Made by a program: the position numbers and the translations under genes. The notes under the pieces were generated by a model. The model saw only the letters and a list, made by a program, of their open reading frames with translations. It was not told where the DNA came from and did no database searches. DNA of 64,000 nucleotides from Verrucomicrobiota bacterium. GTDB lineage: Bacteria; Verrucomicrobiota; Verrucomicrobiia; Opitutales; Opitutaceae. Shown here piece by piece: positions 28,606 to 37,490 of the stretch (positions are counted from its first letter, which is position 1; every line of letters begins with the position of its first letter). Location: NCBI GenBank assembly GCA_023399155.1, contig JAEWQP010000001.1:62001-126000 (forward strand), read 5' to 3'.

Positions 28606-31224
28606 TCAGCGCGCCGAGAACGGAACCGTCACGCGGGCCTTCACCGGCTGGCCGCGGATCAGGCCGGGCGTGAACCGCCACTGCGCGATCGCCTCGACGC
28701 AGAGCACGGCGTACTCCTCGTCGTTTGATTTCTCGACCTTGATGTCGCGCGGCGTGCCGTCCTTGTCGACGACCACCGAGATCATCACGAACTTGTCGCG
28801 GAAACGGCTCGGATCGCTGATCGCGGGCTGCACGGTCTTGACCGGGAGCGGACGCTCGTCGAGTTCGCTCGGGCGGGCGATGCGCTCGATCGGCTCAAGG
28901 GCGGCGTTGAGATCCAGCGGCTTGTTGGCCTCGATCGTGCCGGTGAGCGTCTTGGGATGATGGTCGGCGAGCTGCACCTGGAGCGAGACCGCACCGACCG
29001 GCACATTCTTGATCGTGAGCGGCGTCACGCCGACCACATTGCCGTTCATGACCACGTTCGCGCCCTGCGGCAGGCTGGTCACATTGATCGCGCCGCCGGC
29101 GAAGTTGCGGCTCACCTTCGTCACGCGGTTGCGTTCGACCAGCACGGTCTCGGTATGGCTCTGCCAGCCTTCACGCGAGAGGGTCACGACGTATTCGCCG
29201 GTGGGAAGGGCATCCAGCGCTGCAGGTGTTTCGCCTTGTTTCACATTCGCGCCGAAACGTTCGGCGCTGGGGCGCACCTCGAAGTTCACTCCGGCCGGAT
29301 CGGTCGCCAGTTCGAGCGTGCCGGTCTGACGCACGAGGCGAACGACGCCGGGATCGACCGTCTGGTCCTCGGCCACTTCGACCTGGAGCGTCACGGGCTC
29401 GTACCCGGCCATCGAGATCTCCGCGGCATACTTGCCGAGGCGCATGTCCTCAAAGGTGGCCGGCGTCTCGCGCGGCGTCATGTTTTCAAGGGAAACCGTG
29501 GCACCCGCGGGCGCGGTCACGATGCGGATGGAGCCGCGCGCATTGAGCAGGCGCTGGGTCTCGGACTGCAGGCGTCGCGCATCCTCCTCGGACTGGCGGC
29601 GGGCCGCCTCGGCGGCAGCCATGGCGTCGGCTTCGGCCTTGCGACGGGCTTCGGCCTCAGCCTCAGCCTTGAGCTGGGCCTGGCGCAGAGCCTCGGCATC
29701 GGCCTTGGCGCGAACCTCGGCGGCGACGCGATCGGCCTCGGCCTGTTCGGCCGCCTTCTGCATCTGCGTATACATGAACCCGCCTCCGCCGATGGCGAGG
29801 ACGAGAGCAGCCGCCAAGCCGATGCCGGCCGGCGACGCGAAGAATGATTTCCTGGGCGCGGACGACCCGGCCGCGGGCTTTGCCGGTGCCGGCGTGGCCG
29901 CCTTGGCGGGAGTTGCCGCGGGTTTCTCGTCCTTCTTGACCGGAACCGGCGCGGGCGCGGGCTTGGCGGGGGCCGGCGCAGGCTTCTCGTCCTTCTTCAC
30001 CGGGGTGGCCACGGGCGCGGCGGCCTTCGGGGCGGGCGTCGGCGCGGGAGCGGGCTTGGCGACTGGAGCTGCGGCCGGGGCTGGCGTCGGTGTCGCGGGT
30101 TTGGCGGCAGCGACGGGAGCCGCCGGCGCGGGAGCCGGTTTCTCCTCCTTCGTCTCGACGGGAGCCGGACCGAAGCGATGGAGCACCGGGTGCCAGATGA
30201 CATCGTGCTCGGGTTTGTCCGTGCGGAAGGCACCGATCGTGCCGAGCAGGCCGAACCACGCGGGTGAGATCCCCTCGGGCGCGCCGGAGGCGAACTTCAC
30301 GCCGGCCTTCGCGCACCACGCGGCCAGGTCGGGCTGCCACGGGGCGAGGTTGAGGCCCTTGGCGACGTTCTCGGAGAACCACTGCTGCCTGGCGGGGAGG
30401 CCGGCGCAGATGAACTGCACGGGCTGGCGGCCGCTCTGAAGTGCCAGCGCGGATACATCAGCCTGCAGCTGCGAGGCCATGCGCGCGCCGATCTTCGGAC
30501 CGGATTCGGAAAAATCGTAGAGATCGTTGAAGAAGAGCTTCGCGGCCGACGCCTTGAACTTCAGGTTGATCTCGGTGGCGATCGCATCGACGATCGCGTC
30601 GAAGCCGTAGCCGATGCGGCGCGCGGCCTGGACGCCCTCGGCGCCGACCATGAACAGGTCCGAGGACTTCTCCCCAACCTCCCAGACGAGCACCGGGCCG
30701 TTGTCCTTCGCCATGCCCGCGGCCATCTGGCAGGCGCCGAGCAGTGAGAGCGTGGCCGACTCCACGCGCACCGGGTCGAGCTTGAGCTCGCGCAGCGTGC
30801 CGAGGGTGGCGGTGACCTCATCCTGCGGGGCACCGGCGAGGAGCCAGCGGGCTCCCTTGCCGTCGAGCAGTCCGCCGCTGTCGGCGAGCACGGCCGCGAC
30901 GTCCGACGCACCATACTCCGCGAACGGGGGCTGGGCCACAAACGGCTTCAGGGCCGCGGCCGAGGCGTGTTTCTTCGCCTCGTCGGGCGTGGCCAGGTGA
31001 AAGAACCGGCGGGAGGGTCGGATCGTGCAGATCACGCGAGCCGTGCCGGACTTCGTCTCGGGGAAAACCGTGCCGACGACATCGCCGACCGTCGCTTTAT
31101 TGTCGATGCGCACTTCCTCCATGTGCTCGACCGTCACCGGCGCGCCGGTGGACGACGTTCTCGCTGCAACCAGCGAGTGGTCGTTGAGTTCTACGAAACA
31201 CGTCTTGTCGCTTGCGGATGCCAT
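28606..31224 (-). CDS. PilM-like ATPase-fold / PEGA repeat / TonB C-terminal fusion protein
   Basis: An 872-residue protein of unusual architecture. Residues about 8-335 resemble the actin/PilM (ASKHA) fold (VLVWEVGEKSSDLFMVG and a PilM-like RRIGYGFDAIVDAIATE). Residues 353-455 are a Pro/Ala/Lys linker with KKDEKPA repeats. Residues 463-484 are a membrane helix, 485-562 an Ala/Glu/Arg coiled coil. Three PEGA domains follow (about 565-630, 635-705, 712-775; for example TAPAGATVSLENMTPRETP). Residues 790-870 are a TonB C-terminal domain (ISVVVDKDGTPRDIKV, AIAQWRFTPG). Expected topology: ATPase-like part in the cytoplasm, PEGA and TonB domains in the periplasm. ExbB/ExbD or pilus genes are absent nearby. 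It is divergent from the giant coiled-coil gene. Function is unknown; a cytoplasm-to-envelope scaffold is a reasonable inference. Confidence 0.85.
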   Translation of the reverse strand: MASASDKTCFVELNDHSLVAARTSSTGAPVTVEHMEEVRIDNKATVGDVVGTVFPETKSGTARVICTIRPSRRFFHLATPDEAKKHASAAALKPFVAQPPFAEYGASDVAAVLADSGGLLDGKGARWLLAGAPQDEVTATLGTLRELKLDPVRVESATLSLLGACQMAAGMAKDNGPVLVWEVGEKSSDLFMVGAEGVQAARRIGYGFDAIVDAIATEINLKFKASAAKLFFNDLYDFSESGPKIGARMASQLQADVSALALQSGRQPVQFICAGLPARQQWFSENVAKGLNLAPWQPDLAAWCAKAGVKFASGAPEGISPAWFGLLGTIGAFRTDKPEHDVIWHPVLHRFGPAPVETKEEKPAPAPAAPVAAAKPATPTPAPAAAPVAKPAPAPTPAPKAAAPVATPVKKDEKPAPAPAKPAPAPVPVKKDEKPAATPAKAATPAPAKPAAGSSAPRKSFFASPAGIGLAAALVLAIGGGGFMYTQMQKAAEQAEADRVAAEVRAKADAEALRQAQLKAEAEAEARRKAEADAMAAAEAARRQSEEDARRLQSETQRLLNARGSIRIVTAPAGATVSLENMTPRETPATFEDMRLGKYAAEISMAGYEPVTLQVEVAEDQTVDPGVVRLVRQTGTLELATDPAGVNFEVRPSAERFGANVKQGETPAALDALPTGEYVVTLSREGWQSHTETVLVERNRVTKVSRNFAGGAINVTSLPQGANVVMNGNVVGVTPLTIKNVPVGAVSLQVQLADHHPKTLTGTIEANKPLDLNAALEPIERIARPSELDERPLPVKTVQPAISDPSRFRDKFVMISVVVDKDGTPRDIKVEKSNDEEYAVLCVEAIAQWRFTPGLIRGQPVKARVTVPFSAR

Positions 31225-31497
31225 GATGTCGCGAGGGGCAGTTCGATTGGGACGATAAAATAAGCTTCTTCGGCTGAGCCCGGTCTGGGGCCGGACTCAC
31301 ATGACTTATTACGGTTTCTCCCTATTCGACTTAACGAAATACCAACGAATCCGATCAGAGACAAACCCCATGGGAATATTGACCGGACCGCCCGAGGACT
31401 TCCCCCTTACCTCCCGCCGGCGGACCCTCCCCGGGAACTGCGCAACCTGCTCATCCACCCTCAACTCCGCTTTTCTAAACAAAATTTGACCCAAGGC

Positions 31498-31522
31498 GTG
31501 GGTAAATAAGCCGATTACCCAC
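31498..31522. promoter_or_regulatory. Inverted repeat gtgggtaa-N9-ttacccac in the divergent promoter region
   Basis: A perfect 8-bp inverted repeat lies 40 bases upstream of the coiled-coil gene start, inside a 338-base AT-richer spacer shared by two divergent genes (31225-31562). The symmetry and location suit an operator for a dimeric regulator. A second, imperfect symmetry (gagcccgg/ccggactc, 31276-31298) lies nearer the other gene. No other gene is present in this spacer. Confidence 0.4.
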
Positions 31523-31562
31523 AAGGTGGAGTCTTCACCCCGGAAAGGGTGACGCTCGGAGC

Positions 31563-34500
31563 ATGAAAACCCAATCAAAACTACTCTTCATCAAGAGGCT
31601 CACGCGCGACAGCCGCGCCCGTACTGCGATCGTGGAGACGAGCGGCATCTATTGGCGGAGCTTTGATGGCGAGGCGGCGATCAACGCGGCCCTCAAGGCG
31701 GAACGCTTCGACATCCTCGTGCTCGATCACCGCGACTGCGAGGCCGACCTCATTTCCTACGTCGAGACCCTCCGCAAGCAGCAGGCGCACACCCACCTGT
31801 TCCTCATCTCGCGCGAGCTGAACCTCACCGACGTGGTCTCCGCCATGCGTTTCGGCGTGCGCGACGTGTTCCAGCCGCCGCTGGATGTCCGCACGCTGGT
31901 CGAGCGCCTCGAGGCCCATCTTCCCGACACGCTGCGCGACCCCAAGGAGGCCAAGAATCGCACACGCTGGAGCGAGTTGCGCACGCTCCTCGAGGCCACC
32001 GAAGCCCCATCGACCGGCGGCTCCGCCAGTGCCGCCGAACTCGACGCCCTGCGCCAGCAGCTCGAGGAGCGCACCGCCGAACTGCAGTCCGCCCGCGACC
32101 AGCTCGCCAAGGCCCCCGCCGGCAAGGGCGGAGCCAAGGAGCGCGCCGCCCAGGTCGACAAGGAACTCGCCACGCTCAAGAAGGAGGTGGAAAACCTCCG
32201 TGCCGAACGCGCCCGCCTCACCGAGGCCGAGTCGGCCAAGGCCCAGCTCGAACAGCAGCTCGCCGAGATCGAGGTGGAACTCACCTCCGAGCGGGCCCGT
32301 GCGCGCAAACTCGAGCAGGCCTCGAAGGCCGGCGCGGCCGAGTCCAAGTCGGCCGAGGAGCTCAAGTCGCGTATCAAGACTCTGGAGTCACAGCTGGCGG
32401 AGAAGGACGCCGAGCTTTCGTCCCGCGTCGACGGCGACGCCGAAACCGAGTCCGCCCGCCTCGCCGCCGAGTCCGCGCGGCACGCACTCGAGCGCGAGAA
32501 GGCCACGCATGCCAGCGCCATCAGCCGCGCCCAGTCCGAGCTGAAGCGCACCGAGGGCGAGGTCGCGCGCCTGAAGAAGGAACTCGAGTCCGTCCGCGCC
32601 AGCACCGCCTCCGCCGGGACGGCCAGCGCCGAGAACGAGACGCGCCTCGCCGAGCTCGAGGTCGAGGTCGAGACCGAGCGCGCCCGCGTCAAGAGCCTCG
32701 AGGAACAGTTGCAGATCATGGCCGCCGAGAGCGCGCGCGCCTCCGCCGCGGCCGCCGCCCAGCTCGCCACCGAGCGTGCCACGCTCGAGCAGCAGAAGAA
32801 GGTCCTCACACGGCAGCAGGCCGAGGCCCTGCGCAAGGCCGAGGCCGAGCGCGCTTCGCTCCAGTCCGCGCTCGAAGTCGCCAAGGCCGAGCTGGCGGAG
32901 GCCACCAAGGCCGCCACCGAGGCCACGGCCGAGACGGAAGCGTCGCTCGAGACCGAGCGTTCGCTGCGGCAGTCGCTCGAGCGCGAGAAGGAAGCGATCA
33001 CCCGCGCCCGCGCCACCAGCGAGGAAAAGCTGAAGGCGCTCGTCGAGCGCGAGGCGAAGGCCCAGGACGGCCTCGCCCAGGCCGGCGAGAAGATCAAGAA
33101 GCTCACCGAGGAACTCACCGCCGCGGGCGCCGTGCGCGAACGGGCCGGTGCCCTCGAGAAGGAGGTCGCCGCGCTCAAGGCCGAGGCCGACAAGCTCCGC
33201 GCCGACCAGAAGAAACTCACCGAGGCGAACAGCACCCTCCAGAAACAGGAGGTCCAACTCGCCGAGATGGAAGCCGAGCTGACGACCGAGCGCAGCCGCG
33301 CGATGAAGCTCGACCAGGATCTCAAGCTCGCCGCGCCCTTCAAGGACAAGGCCGCCGCCGCGGAAAAGGAACTCGCGGCACTCCGGGCCGAGGCCGACAA
33401 GCTCCGCGCCGACAAGTCGAAGCTGAACGAAGCCAACGCCACCGTGCAGAAGCAGGAGGCGCAGCTGGCCGACATGGAGACCGAGCTCGCGGCCGAGCGC
33501 AGCAAGTCCAAGAAACTGGATACGGACCTCAAGAACGCCGCCCCGTTCAAGGAAAAGGCGATCAAGCTCGAGACGGAGTTCGACGCGCTCAAGGCCGAGG
33601 CCGAAAAGCTCCGAGCCGATCGCGCGCGCCTCACCGAGGTTTCCAACAATGCGCAGAAACTGGAGGTCCAGCTCGCCGAGATGGAGAGCGAGCTCACGAC
33701 CGAACAGGCCCGGGCGAAGAAACTCGAGGCCGACCTCAAGAGCGCCGCGCCTTTCAGGGACAAGGCCGCCGCCCTCGAGAAGGAACTCACCACGCTCAAG
33801 GCCGAGGCGGAGAAGCTCCGCGCCGACAAGGCCAGGCTCGCCGACGTCTCCGCCTCGCTACAGAAGCAGGAGACACAGCTCGCCGAGCTGGAGAGCGGCC
33901 TGATGGCCGAGCAGGCCCGGGCGAAGAAGCTCGAGGCCGACCTCAAGGCCGCCGCGCCGTTCAAGGACAAGGCCGCCACCCTCGAAAAGGAACTCATCGC
34001 GCTCAGGACGGAGGCGGAAAAGCTCCGTGCCGAAAAGGCCAGGCTCAGCGAGGCTGCGAGCCTGGCCCAGAAGCTCGAGTTGCAGCTCGCCGAGATGGAA
34101 TCCGAACTCACGACCGAGCGGGCCAAGGCCCGCAAGGTCGAGCAGGATCTCAAGAAGGCGGGCGACGAGATCGCCAAGCTCAGCGATCAGAACGCCGCCG
34201 AACTCGAGGCCTTCGAGTCGGAGCGCGCCGTCTTCGAGCAGCAGAAGAAGGCTTTCGCCAAGACGCAGTCACAGTACCAGGCCGAGTCCGAGGCATTCGC
34301 CGCCGAGAAGGCGACGTTCGACTCGCAGATCGGCAAGAAGGAAAAGGCTGTGGCCGACCGCGAGAAGGCCGCCAGCGACCTCGCAGCCAAGGTCGAGGCC
34401 GAGCGCAAGAAGCTCGCCGAGGACCAGGCGAAGACCAGGCAGGCCGCCGAAGAACTCAAGGCCGCGCAGGCTGCAGCCGCGACGGCGCGTCAGACTCTCG

Positions 34501-34787
34501 ACAAGGAAAAGGCGGCCTTCGCAAAGGAGCGCTCGGAACTCGAGCTCGAGAAGCAGCTCATCTCGGAACAGCAGGCGCTCTTCGCCGAGGCGGAAGCCAA
34601 GCTCGCGACCGAGTCCTCCAAGCTCAAGGCCGACACGGCGGCACTGCAGAAGCAGCGCATCCAGCTCGACACCGAAAAAGCGGGATTGGACGCGGAAACC
34701 GCCGATCTGGCCAAGCGCATCGAGCAGTTCGAGGCCAAGCGCAAGGACTTCCAGGAAAAGATGAAGAACCTCCTCGCGGCCGGCTGA
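31563..34787 (+). CDS. Pseudo-receiver domain fused to a giant repeat-containing coiled coil
   Basis: A 1074-residue protein. The first ~125 residues fold-match a response-regulator receiver (FDILVLDHRDCEADL, HTHLFLISRE, AMRFGVRDVFQPPLD). However, the acidic pair of the first strand is absent (LLFIKRLT) and the conserved Lys before Pro is Pro, so normal phosphorylation is unlikely. The rest, from about residue 150, is almost entirely Ala/Glu/Lys/Leu coiled coil. Five consecutive 69-residue units (about residues 521-865) each carry the pattern AAPFKDKA...EAEKLRADKARL...QLAEMESELTTERAKAKKLE. There is no signal peptide or membrane helix, so it is probably a cytoplasmic filament or scaffold. It is divergent from the PilM/PEGA/TonB fusion gene, suggesting a shared process. 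I know of no assigned function. Confidence 0.85.
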   Translation: MKTQSKLLFIKRLTRDSRARTAIVETSGIYWRSFDGEAAINAALKAERFDILVLDHRDCEADLISYVETLRKQQAHTHLFLISRELNLTDVVSAMRFGVRDVFQPPLDVRTLVERLEAHLPDTLRDPKEAKNRTRWSELRTLLEATEAPSTGGSASAAELDALRQQLEERTAELQSARDQLAKAPAGKGGAKERAAQVDKELATLKKEVENLRAERARLTEAESAKAQLEQQLAEIEVELTSERARARKLEQASKAGAAESKSAEELKSRIKTLESQLAEKDAELSSRVDGDAETESARLAAESARHALEREKATHASAISRAQSELKRTEGEVARLKKELESVRASTASAGTASAENETRLAELEVEVETERARVKSLEEQLQIMAAESARASAAAAAQLATERATLEQQKKVLTRQQAEALRKAEAERASLQSALEVAKAELAEATKAATEATAETEASLETERSLRQSLEREKEAITRARATSEEKLKALVEREAKAQDGLAQAGEKIKKLTEELTAAGAVRERAGALEKEVAALKAEADKLRADQKKLTEANSTLQKQEVQLAEMEAELTTERSRAMKLDQDLKLAAPFKDKAAAAEKELAALRAEADKLRADKSKLNEANATVQKQEAQLADMETELAAERSKSKKLDTDLKNAAPFKEKAIKLETEFDALKAEAEKLRADRARLTEVSNNAQKLEVQLAEMESELTTEQARAKKLEADLKSAAPFRDKAAALEKELTTLKAEAEKLRADKARLADVSASLQKQETQLAELESGLMAEQARAKKLEADLKAAAPFKDKAATLEKELIALRTEAEKLRAEKARLSEAASLAQKLELQLAEMESELTTERAKARKVEQDLKKAGDEIAKLSDQNAAELEAFESERAVFEQQKKAFAKTQSQYQAESEAFAAEKATFDSQIGKKEKAVADREKAASDLAAKVEAERKKLAEDQAKTRQAAEELKAAQAAAATARQTLDKEKAAFAKERSELELEKQLISEQQALFAEAEAKLATESSKLKADTAALQKQRIQLDTEKAGLDAETADLAKRIEQFEAKRKDFQEKMKNLLAAG
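33123..34157 (+). repeat. Five tandem 207-bp units inside the coiled-coil gene
   Basis: Landmark codons for Ala-Ala/Gly-x-Phe/Val (for example gcc gcg ccc ttc) recur at 33123, 33330, 33537, 33744, 33951 and, as a diverged start of the next unit, 34158. The spacing is exactly 207 bases (69 codons). Units differ by point changes but no length change, so the period is under selection or the amplification is recent. 69 residues is neither a multiple of 7 nor of 11. Confidence 0.85.
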
Positions 34788-34818
34788 CGGGAGTTCCCCG
34801 CCCTGCCCGCCTCGTGTG

Positions 34819-34844
34819 ACGGCCCGCTCCTCCGAGCGGGCCGT
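34819..34844. terminator. Perfect 11-bp hairpin between convergent genes
   Basis: The arms acggcccgctc (34819-34829) and gagcgggccgt (34834-34844) surround a 4-nt loop. The site lies between the end of the coiled-coil gene and the end of the convergent pldA gene and can serve both. A T-run is lacking. Confidence 0.6.
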
Positions 34845-34862
34845 CCGCATTGTCCCTCCCAC

Positions 34863-35765
34863 TCAGCGGACGAGCATCAGCCCCACCCTCACCTGCCAGG
34901 GCATCCGGTCGTTGTAGGAGAGGATCGTCTCGCCGTAGCCCTCGAAGTATTGAAGATGCAAATACCCGTGCTGCAGGCCGATGGCCCGCAGCGGCGGGAT
35001 GTCCGCGAACGGATACGAGGCGTCCACGAGCACGCTGCTGTGCCGGGATGTTCCCACGCGCACCGTCGTGGCGAGGCGCAGGCCTCTCTCATGCTCGACG
35101 GCAAACTGCCAGTCGACGTAACCGCGGAACTCGGCGATGTCCGTGTTCTCCGACTTCTCGATGTAGGTGTAGGCCTTGGGGCTGAAGGCGACGGACCAAC
35201 GGTCCCCCAGCGTCCACCACCATGAAGGCCTGACGAAAAGGACGTTGATGCTCCGGCTTTCGCCGCCGGCCTTTCCGTTCGACTCGTGCTCCACGCCTCC
35301 GCGCAGGCTCGTCCTGCCGCCGAAGACCACGCCCAGATCGCGCCGCTGCCAAAAGACCCCGGGACGATATGAGGTGTCGTAGAACGGCTTCGACTCCGAC
35401 TCGAGATCCCACACCGAAGTCTGCGTGTAGGCGAGATACAGGTCGTTCCAGGGGTATTTGCCTCCGATCGAGTCGTTCGTCGGCCCGAAGGGACGGAATT
35501 TCAAGCTGATCTGGAAACGCGCGTTGAGCGTATCGTTGAAGCCCAGGGAAAAATAGACCGGCTCATTGGCCGAGATGCCCAGGTCGGGCGCCTGCGTTTG
35601 CGGCGCACCGGGATCGGTCTGCACCGATGAATGGTCCGACCCTACCGGCGCCGCCTGCGCGGGCGCCGTCGCATCGGCTTGTGCCGCGGCGGCGAGTGCA
35701 AGCGCGGCAAACGCGCTGGCGGCCAATCTCCATCCCGCGTGGGTAAATCTGCACAGGTGCGGCAT
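34863..35765 (-). CDS. pldA: Outer-membrane phospholipase A
   Basis: A 300-residue exported beta-barrel protein of the OMPLA family. A signal peptide (hydrophobic to about residue 29, ending Ala-Gln-Ala) is followed by a Pro/Thr-rich spacer. The catalytic region has His160 and Ser162 in GGVEHESNG, and Asn174 in SRSINVLF. The 2- and 12-residue spacings equal those of the E. coli catalytic residues His142, Ser144 and Asn156. YTQTSVWDLESESKPFYDTSYRP precedes it as in the family. The enzyme hydrolyses phospholipids that reach the outer leaflet of the outer membrane. ATG 35765 was chosen to give the signal peptide; an upstream frame extension looks non-coding. Confidence 0.9.
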   Translation of the reverse strand: MPHLCRFTHAGWRLAASAFAALALAAAAQADATAPAQAAPVGSDHSSVQTDPGAPQTQAPDLGISANEPVYFSLGFNDTLNARFQISLKFRPFGPTNDSIGGKYPWNDLYLAYTQTSVWDLESESKPFYDTSYRPGVFWQRRDLGVVFGGRTSLRGGVEHESNGKAGGESRSINVLFVRPSWWWTLGDRWSVAFSPKAYTYIEKSENTDIAEFRGYVDWQFAVEHERGLRLATTVRVGTSRHSSVLVDASYPFADIPPLRAIGLQHGYLHLQYFEGYGETILSYNDRMPWQVRVGLMLVR

Positions 35766-36232
35766 ACACGCGGGTTCGTGCCAGAATCGTCGCCCGGCGC
35801 GAATGCAAAGCACCACAGCCATGACCAAGGCGTGCAAATCGCCCAGCGGCGGACTGGGTAAAACACGCATGAGACCTGCGGTGATCGCTCAACGCATCGG
35901 GGTTTCCTGCCGTTCTGCCGCTCTACCATGTCCACGAGTCTTGTCTCCGCCCCCACCACCCCCCGGAGCAGCATGACGGGCGACACGCATCGCCAACTGC
36001 ACTGGGCCGCCATCCGCTCCGTTTGCCGCGACCGCGGCATGCCCCGCCAGACGCGCCGTGCCAAGCTGCGCTTTCTCGTCGAGGGCCTCGCCCGCAGCTC
36101 AGGCTGGCCGGCACGATCCCGCTGATCCGGATACGGTCTCGCGCCGCCGCATGCCCCGCACGCGTGGGCCTACTCGGCGCGCCCGGAGCGCGCCCGACCT
36201 GCGAAGTCGCCTTCGCGAGTGCATGACGCGTT
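35766..36232. other. Intergenic region with one doubtful small ORF
   Basis: Between pldA and the LptF/G-like gene there are 467 bases. One plus-strand frame (35928-36125, 65 residues, ATG start, strongly basic, no known domain) could be a small protein, but its composition is similar to chance frames here. I do not support it as a gene. No repeat or hairpin stands out. Confidence 0.4.
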
Positions 36233-37351
36233 CTAGTTCCGGCCGAGCCGCCACCACATCCAGCCGCCGAGGGCCTGGAAGGCGAAGTTGGGCAGCCAGA
36301 GCAGGTACTCGGCGTGGAAGTCCGGTGTGTCTTTCATCCAGCTGGCCGCGATCAGAAGCGAATAGTAGACCATCGTCAGGAGCAGGGCCATGCCCAGGTT
36401 GGCCGAGGTTTCCGCGCGACGCGTCTGGATGCCGAGCGGCACGCCGACAAGCGCGAGCGAAAGCACGGAAAACGCGAGCGCGGCATTTTCGTGGATGGTC
36501 ATCTCGATGTCGCGCAGGCGCCGCTGTTCGCCGGGCACCTGACTGTCGCGCAGTCGCTGCCGTTCCTCCACCAGTTCCTTGAAGGTGAGCATCGACGGCT
36601 TCTTCTGAAACGCCTTCCGCTTGAACAGCTCGGCCAGCGGGATGCCGATCGGCACGACCTGCCCGCCGGGATTGGGAAGGAACGAGCCTTTGAGGTCGAG
36701 CGGCTCCGGGTGCAGCCAGCCGTTGCGCAGCTCGAGCAGCAGCTGGTTCTCGTCCTCGCGGTAGGTCACCACGCCGCGCTCGCCGTGGCCGATGAACTCG
36801 AGCTCGCGGGCCTTGCCGAGCTTCCACACCCAGACGTCGTGCAACTCGTCGCCCTCCTTGCGATCGACGTAGATGACGAACCCGTGGAAGCCGCGGATGA
36901 ACTGCCGCGGCACGACCAAACTGAGCGGATCGCTCTGGCCGAGCTCGGAAACGAGCCGACGGTACTCCCCCTTGGCGCGCGGGCCGTATTCAAAGTTTAC
37001 CAACAGAGAGACCACCACGCCGATGATCGCGAGCAGCAGCACCGGCGTGCCGATCCGCGTCAGGCCGATCCCGGCGGTGCGCATCGCGGTGATCTCGTTC
37101 TGGGCGGAGATCCGGCCCAGCGTGAGCAGGATGGCCGTGACCACGCCCATCGGCAGCGCATAGGTCACGACGAAGGGCCCGAGCATGGCCGCCAGGCCGA
37201 GGCCGCGGCCTAGCGAGAGGCGCCCGTCCGCAATCAGCGTGAGCAGGTCCTTCATCGCGTTGCCGGCGAGCAACACCACGCCGAAGAGCACGACGGCGGC
37301 GAGGGCGGCGAAGGTGAGTTCGCGGAAAAGGTAGCGATGGAGAAGGTTCAC
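36233..37351 (-). CDS. LptF/LptG (YjgP/YjgQ) family permease
   Basis: A 372-residue inner-membrane protein with three N-terminal and three C-terminal membrane segments flanking a periplasmic beta-jellyroll domain, as in LptF/LptG. Landmarks are the start VNLLHRYLFREL, ALPMGVVTAILLTLGR, NEITAMRTAGIG, the C-terminal half ENAALAFSVLSLALVGVPLGI, and FHAEYLLWLPNFAF near the end. In the Lpt system these subunits extract lipopolysaccharide from the inner membrane together with LptB. A second copy is not in the window. The GTG at 37351 is used because the family consensus starts there. It is divergent from rlmN. Confidence 0.88.
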   Translation of the reverse strand: MNLLHRYLFRELTFAALAAVVLFGVVLLAGNAMKDLLTLIADGRLSLGRGLGLAAMLGPFVVTYALPMGVVTAILLTLGRISAQNEITAMRTAGIGLTRIGTPVLLLAIIGVVVSLLVNFEYGPRAKGEYRRLVSELGQSDPLSLVVPRQFIRGFHGFVIYVDRKEGDELHDVWVWKLGKARELEFIGHGERGVVTYREDENQLLLELRNGWLHPEPLDLKGSFLPNPGGQVVPIGIPLAELFKRKAFQKKPSMLTFKELVEERQRLRDSQVPGEQRRLRDIEMTIHENAALAFSVLSLALVGVPLGIQTRRAETSANLGMALLLTMVYYSLLIAASWMKDTPDFHAEYLLWLPNFAFQALGGWMWWRLGRN

Positions 37352-37490
37352 GCGGTCGTGGAGACTGCTGCGGCTGCAAGCGCAACCGCCCGGTTCTGAA
37401 GAACGCTCCCCGCGACGCAACGCCGAAGGGCGCGCCCCGTCCCCGCCGCGCGCGACACGCGCCTTGCCGTCGCGCATTTCCGCCATACTC

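Noticed and set aside
28957..29847. 296-residue plus-strand frame opposite the PEGA region
   Set aside because: Gly/Leu-rich antisense product of Ala/Glu-coiled-coil codons, no independent support.
31757..34177. 806-residue minus-strand frame, Ser/Ala-rich, opposite the coiled-coil gene
   Set aside because: Its Ser/Ala monotony is the antisense image of Glu/Ala/Lys codons in the repeats. The plus-strand frame has a receiver-like domain and is the real gene.
35928..36125. 65-residue plus-strand ORF with ATG start
   Set aside because: Basic, low-information sequence without ribosome-binding site or known family; not distinguishable from a chance frame.
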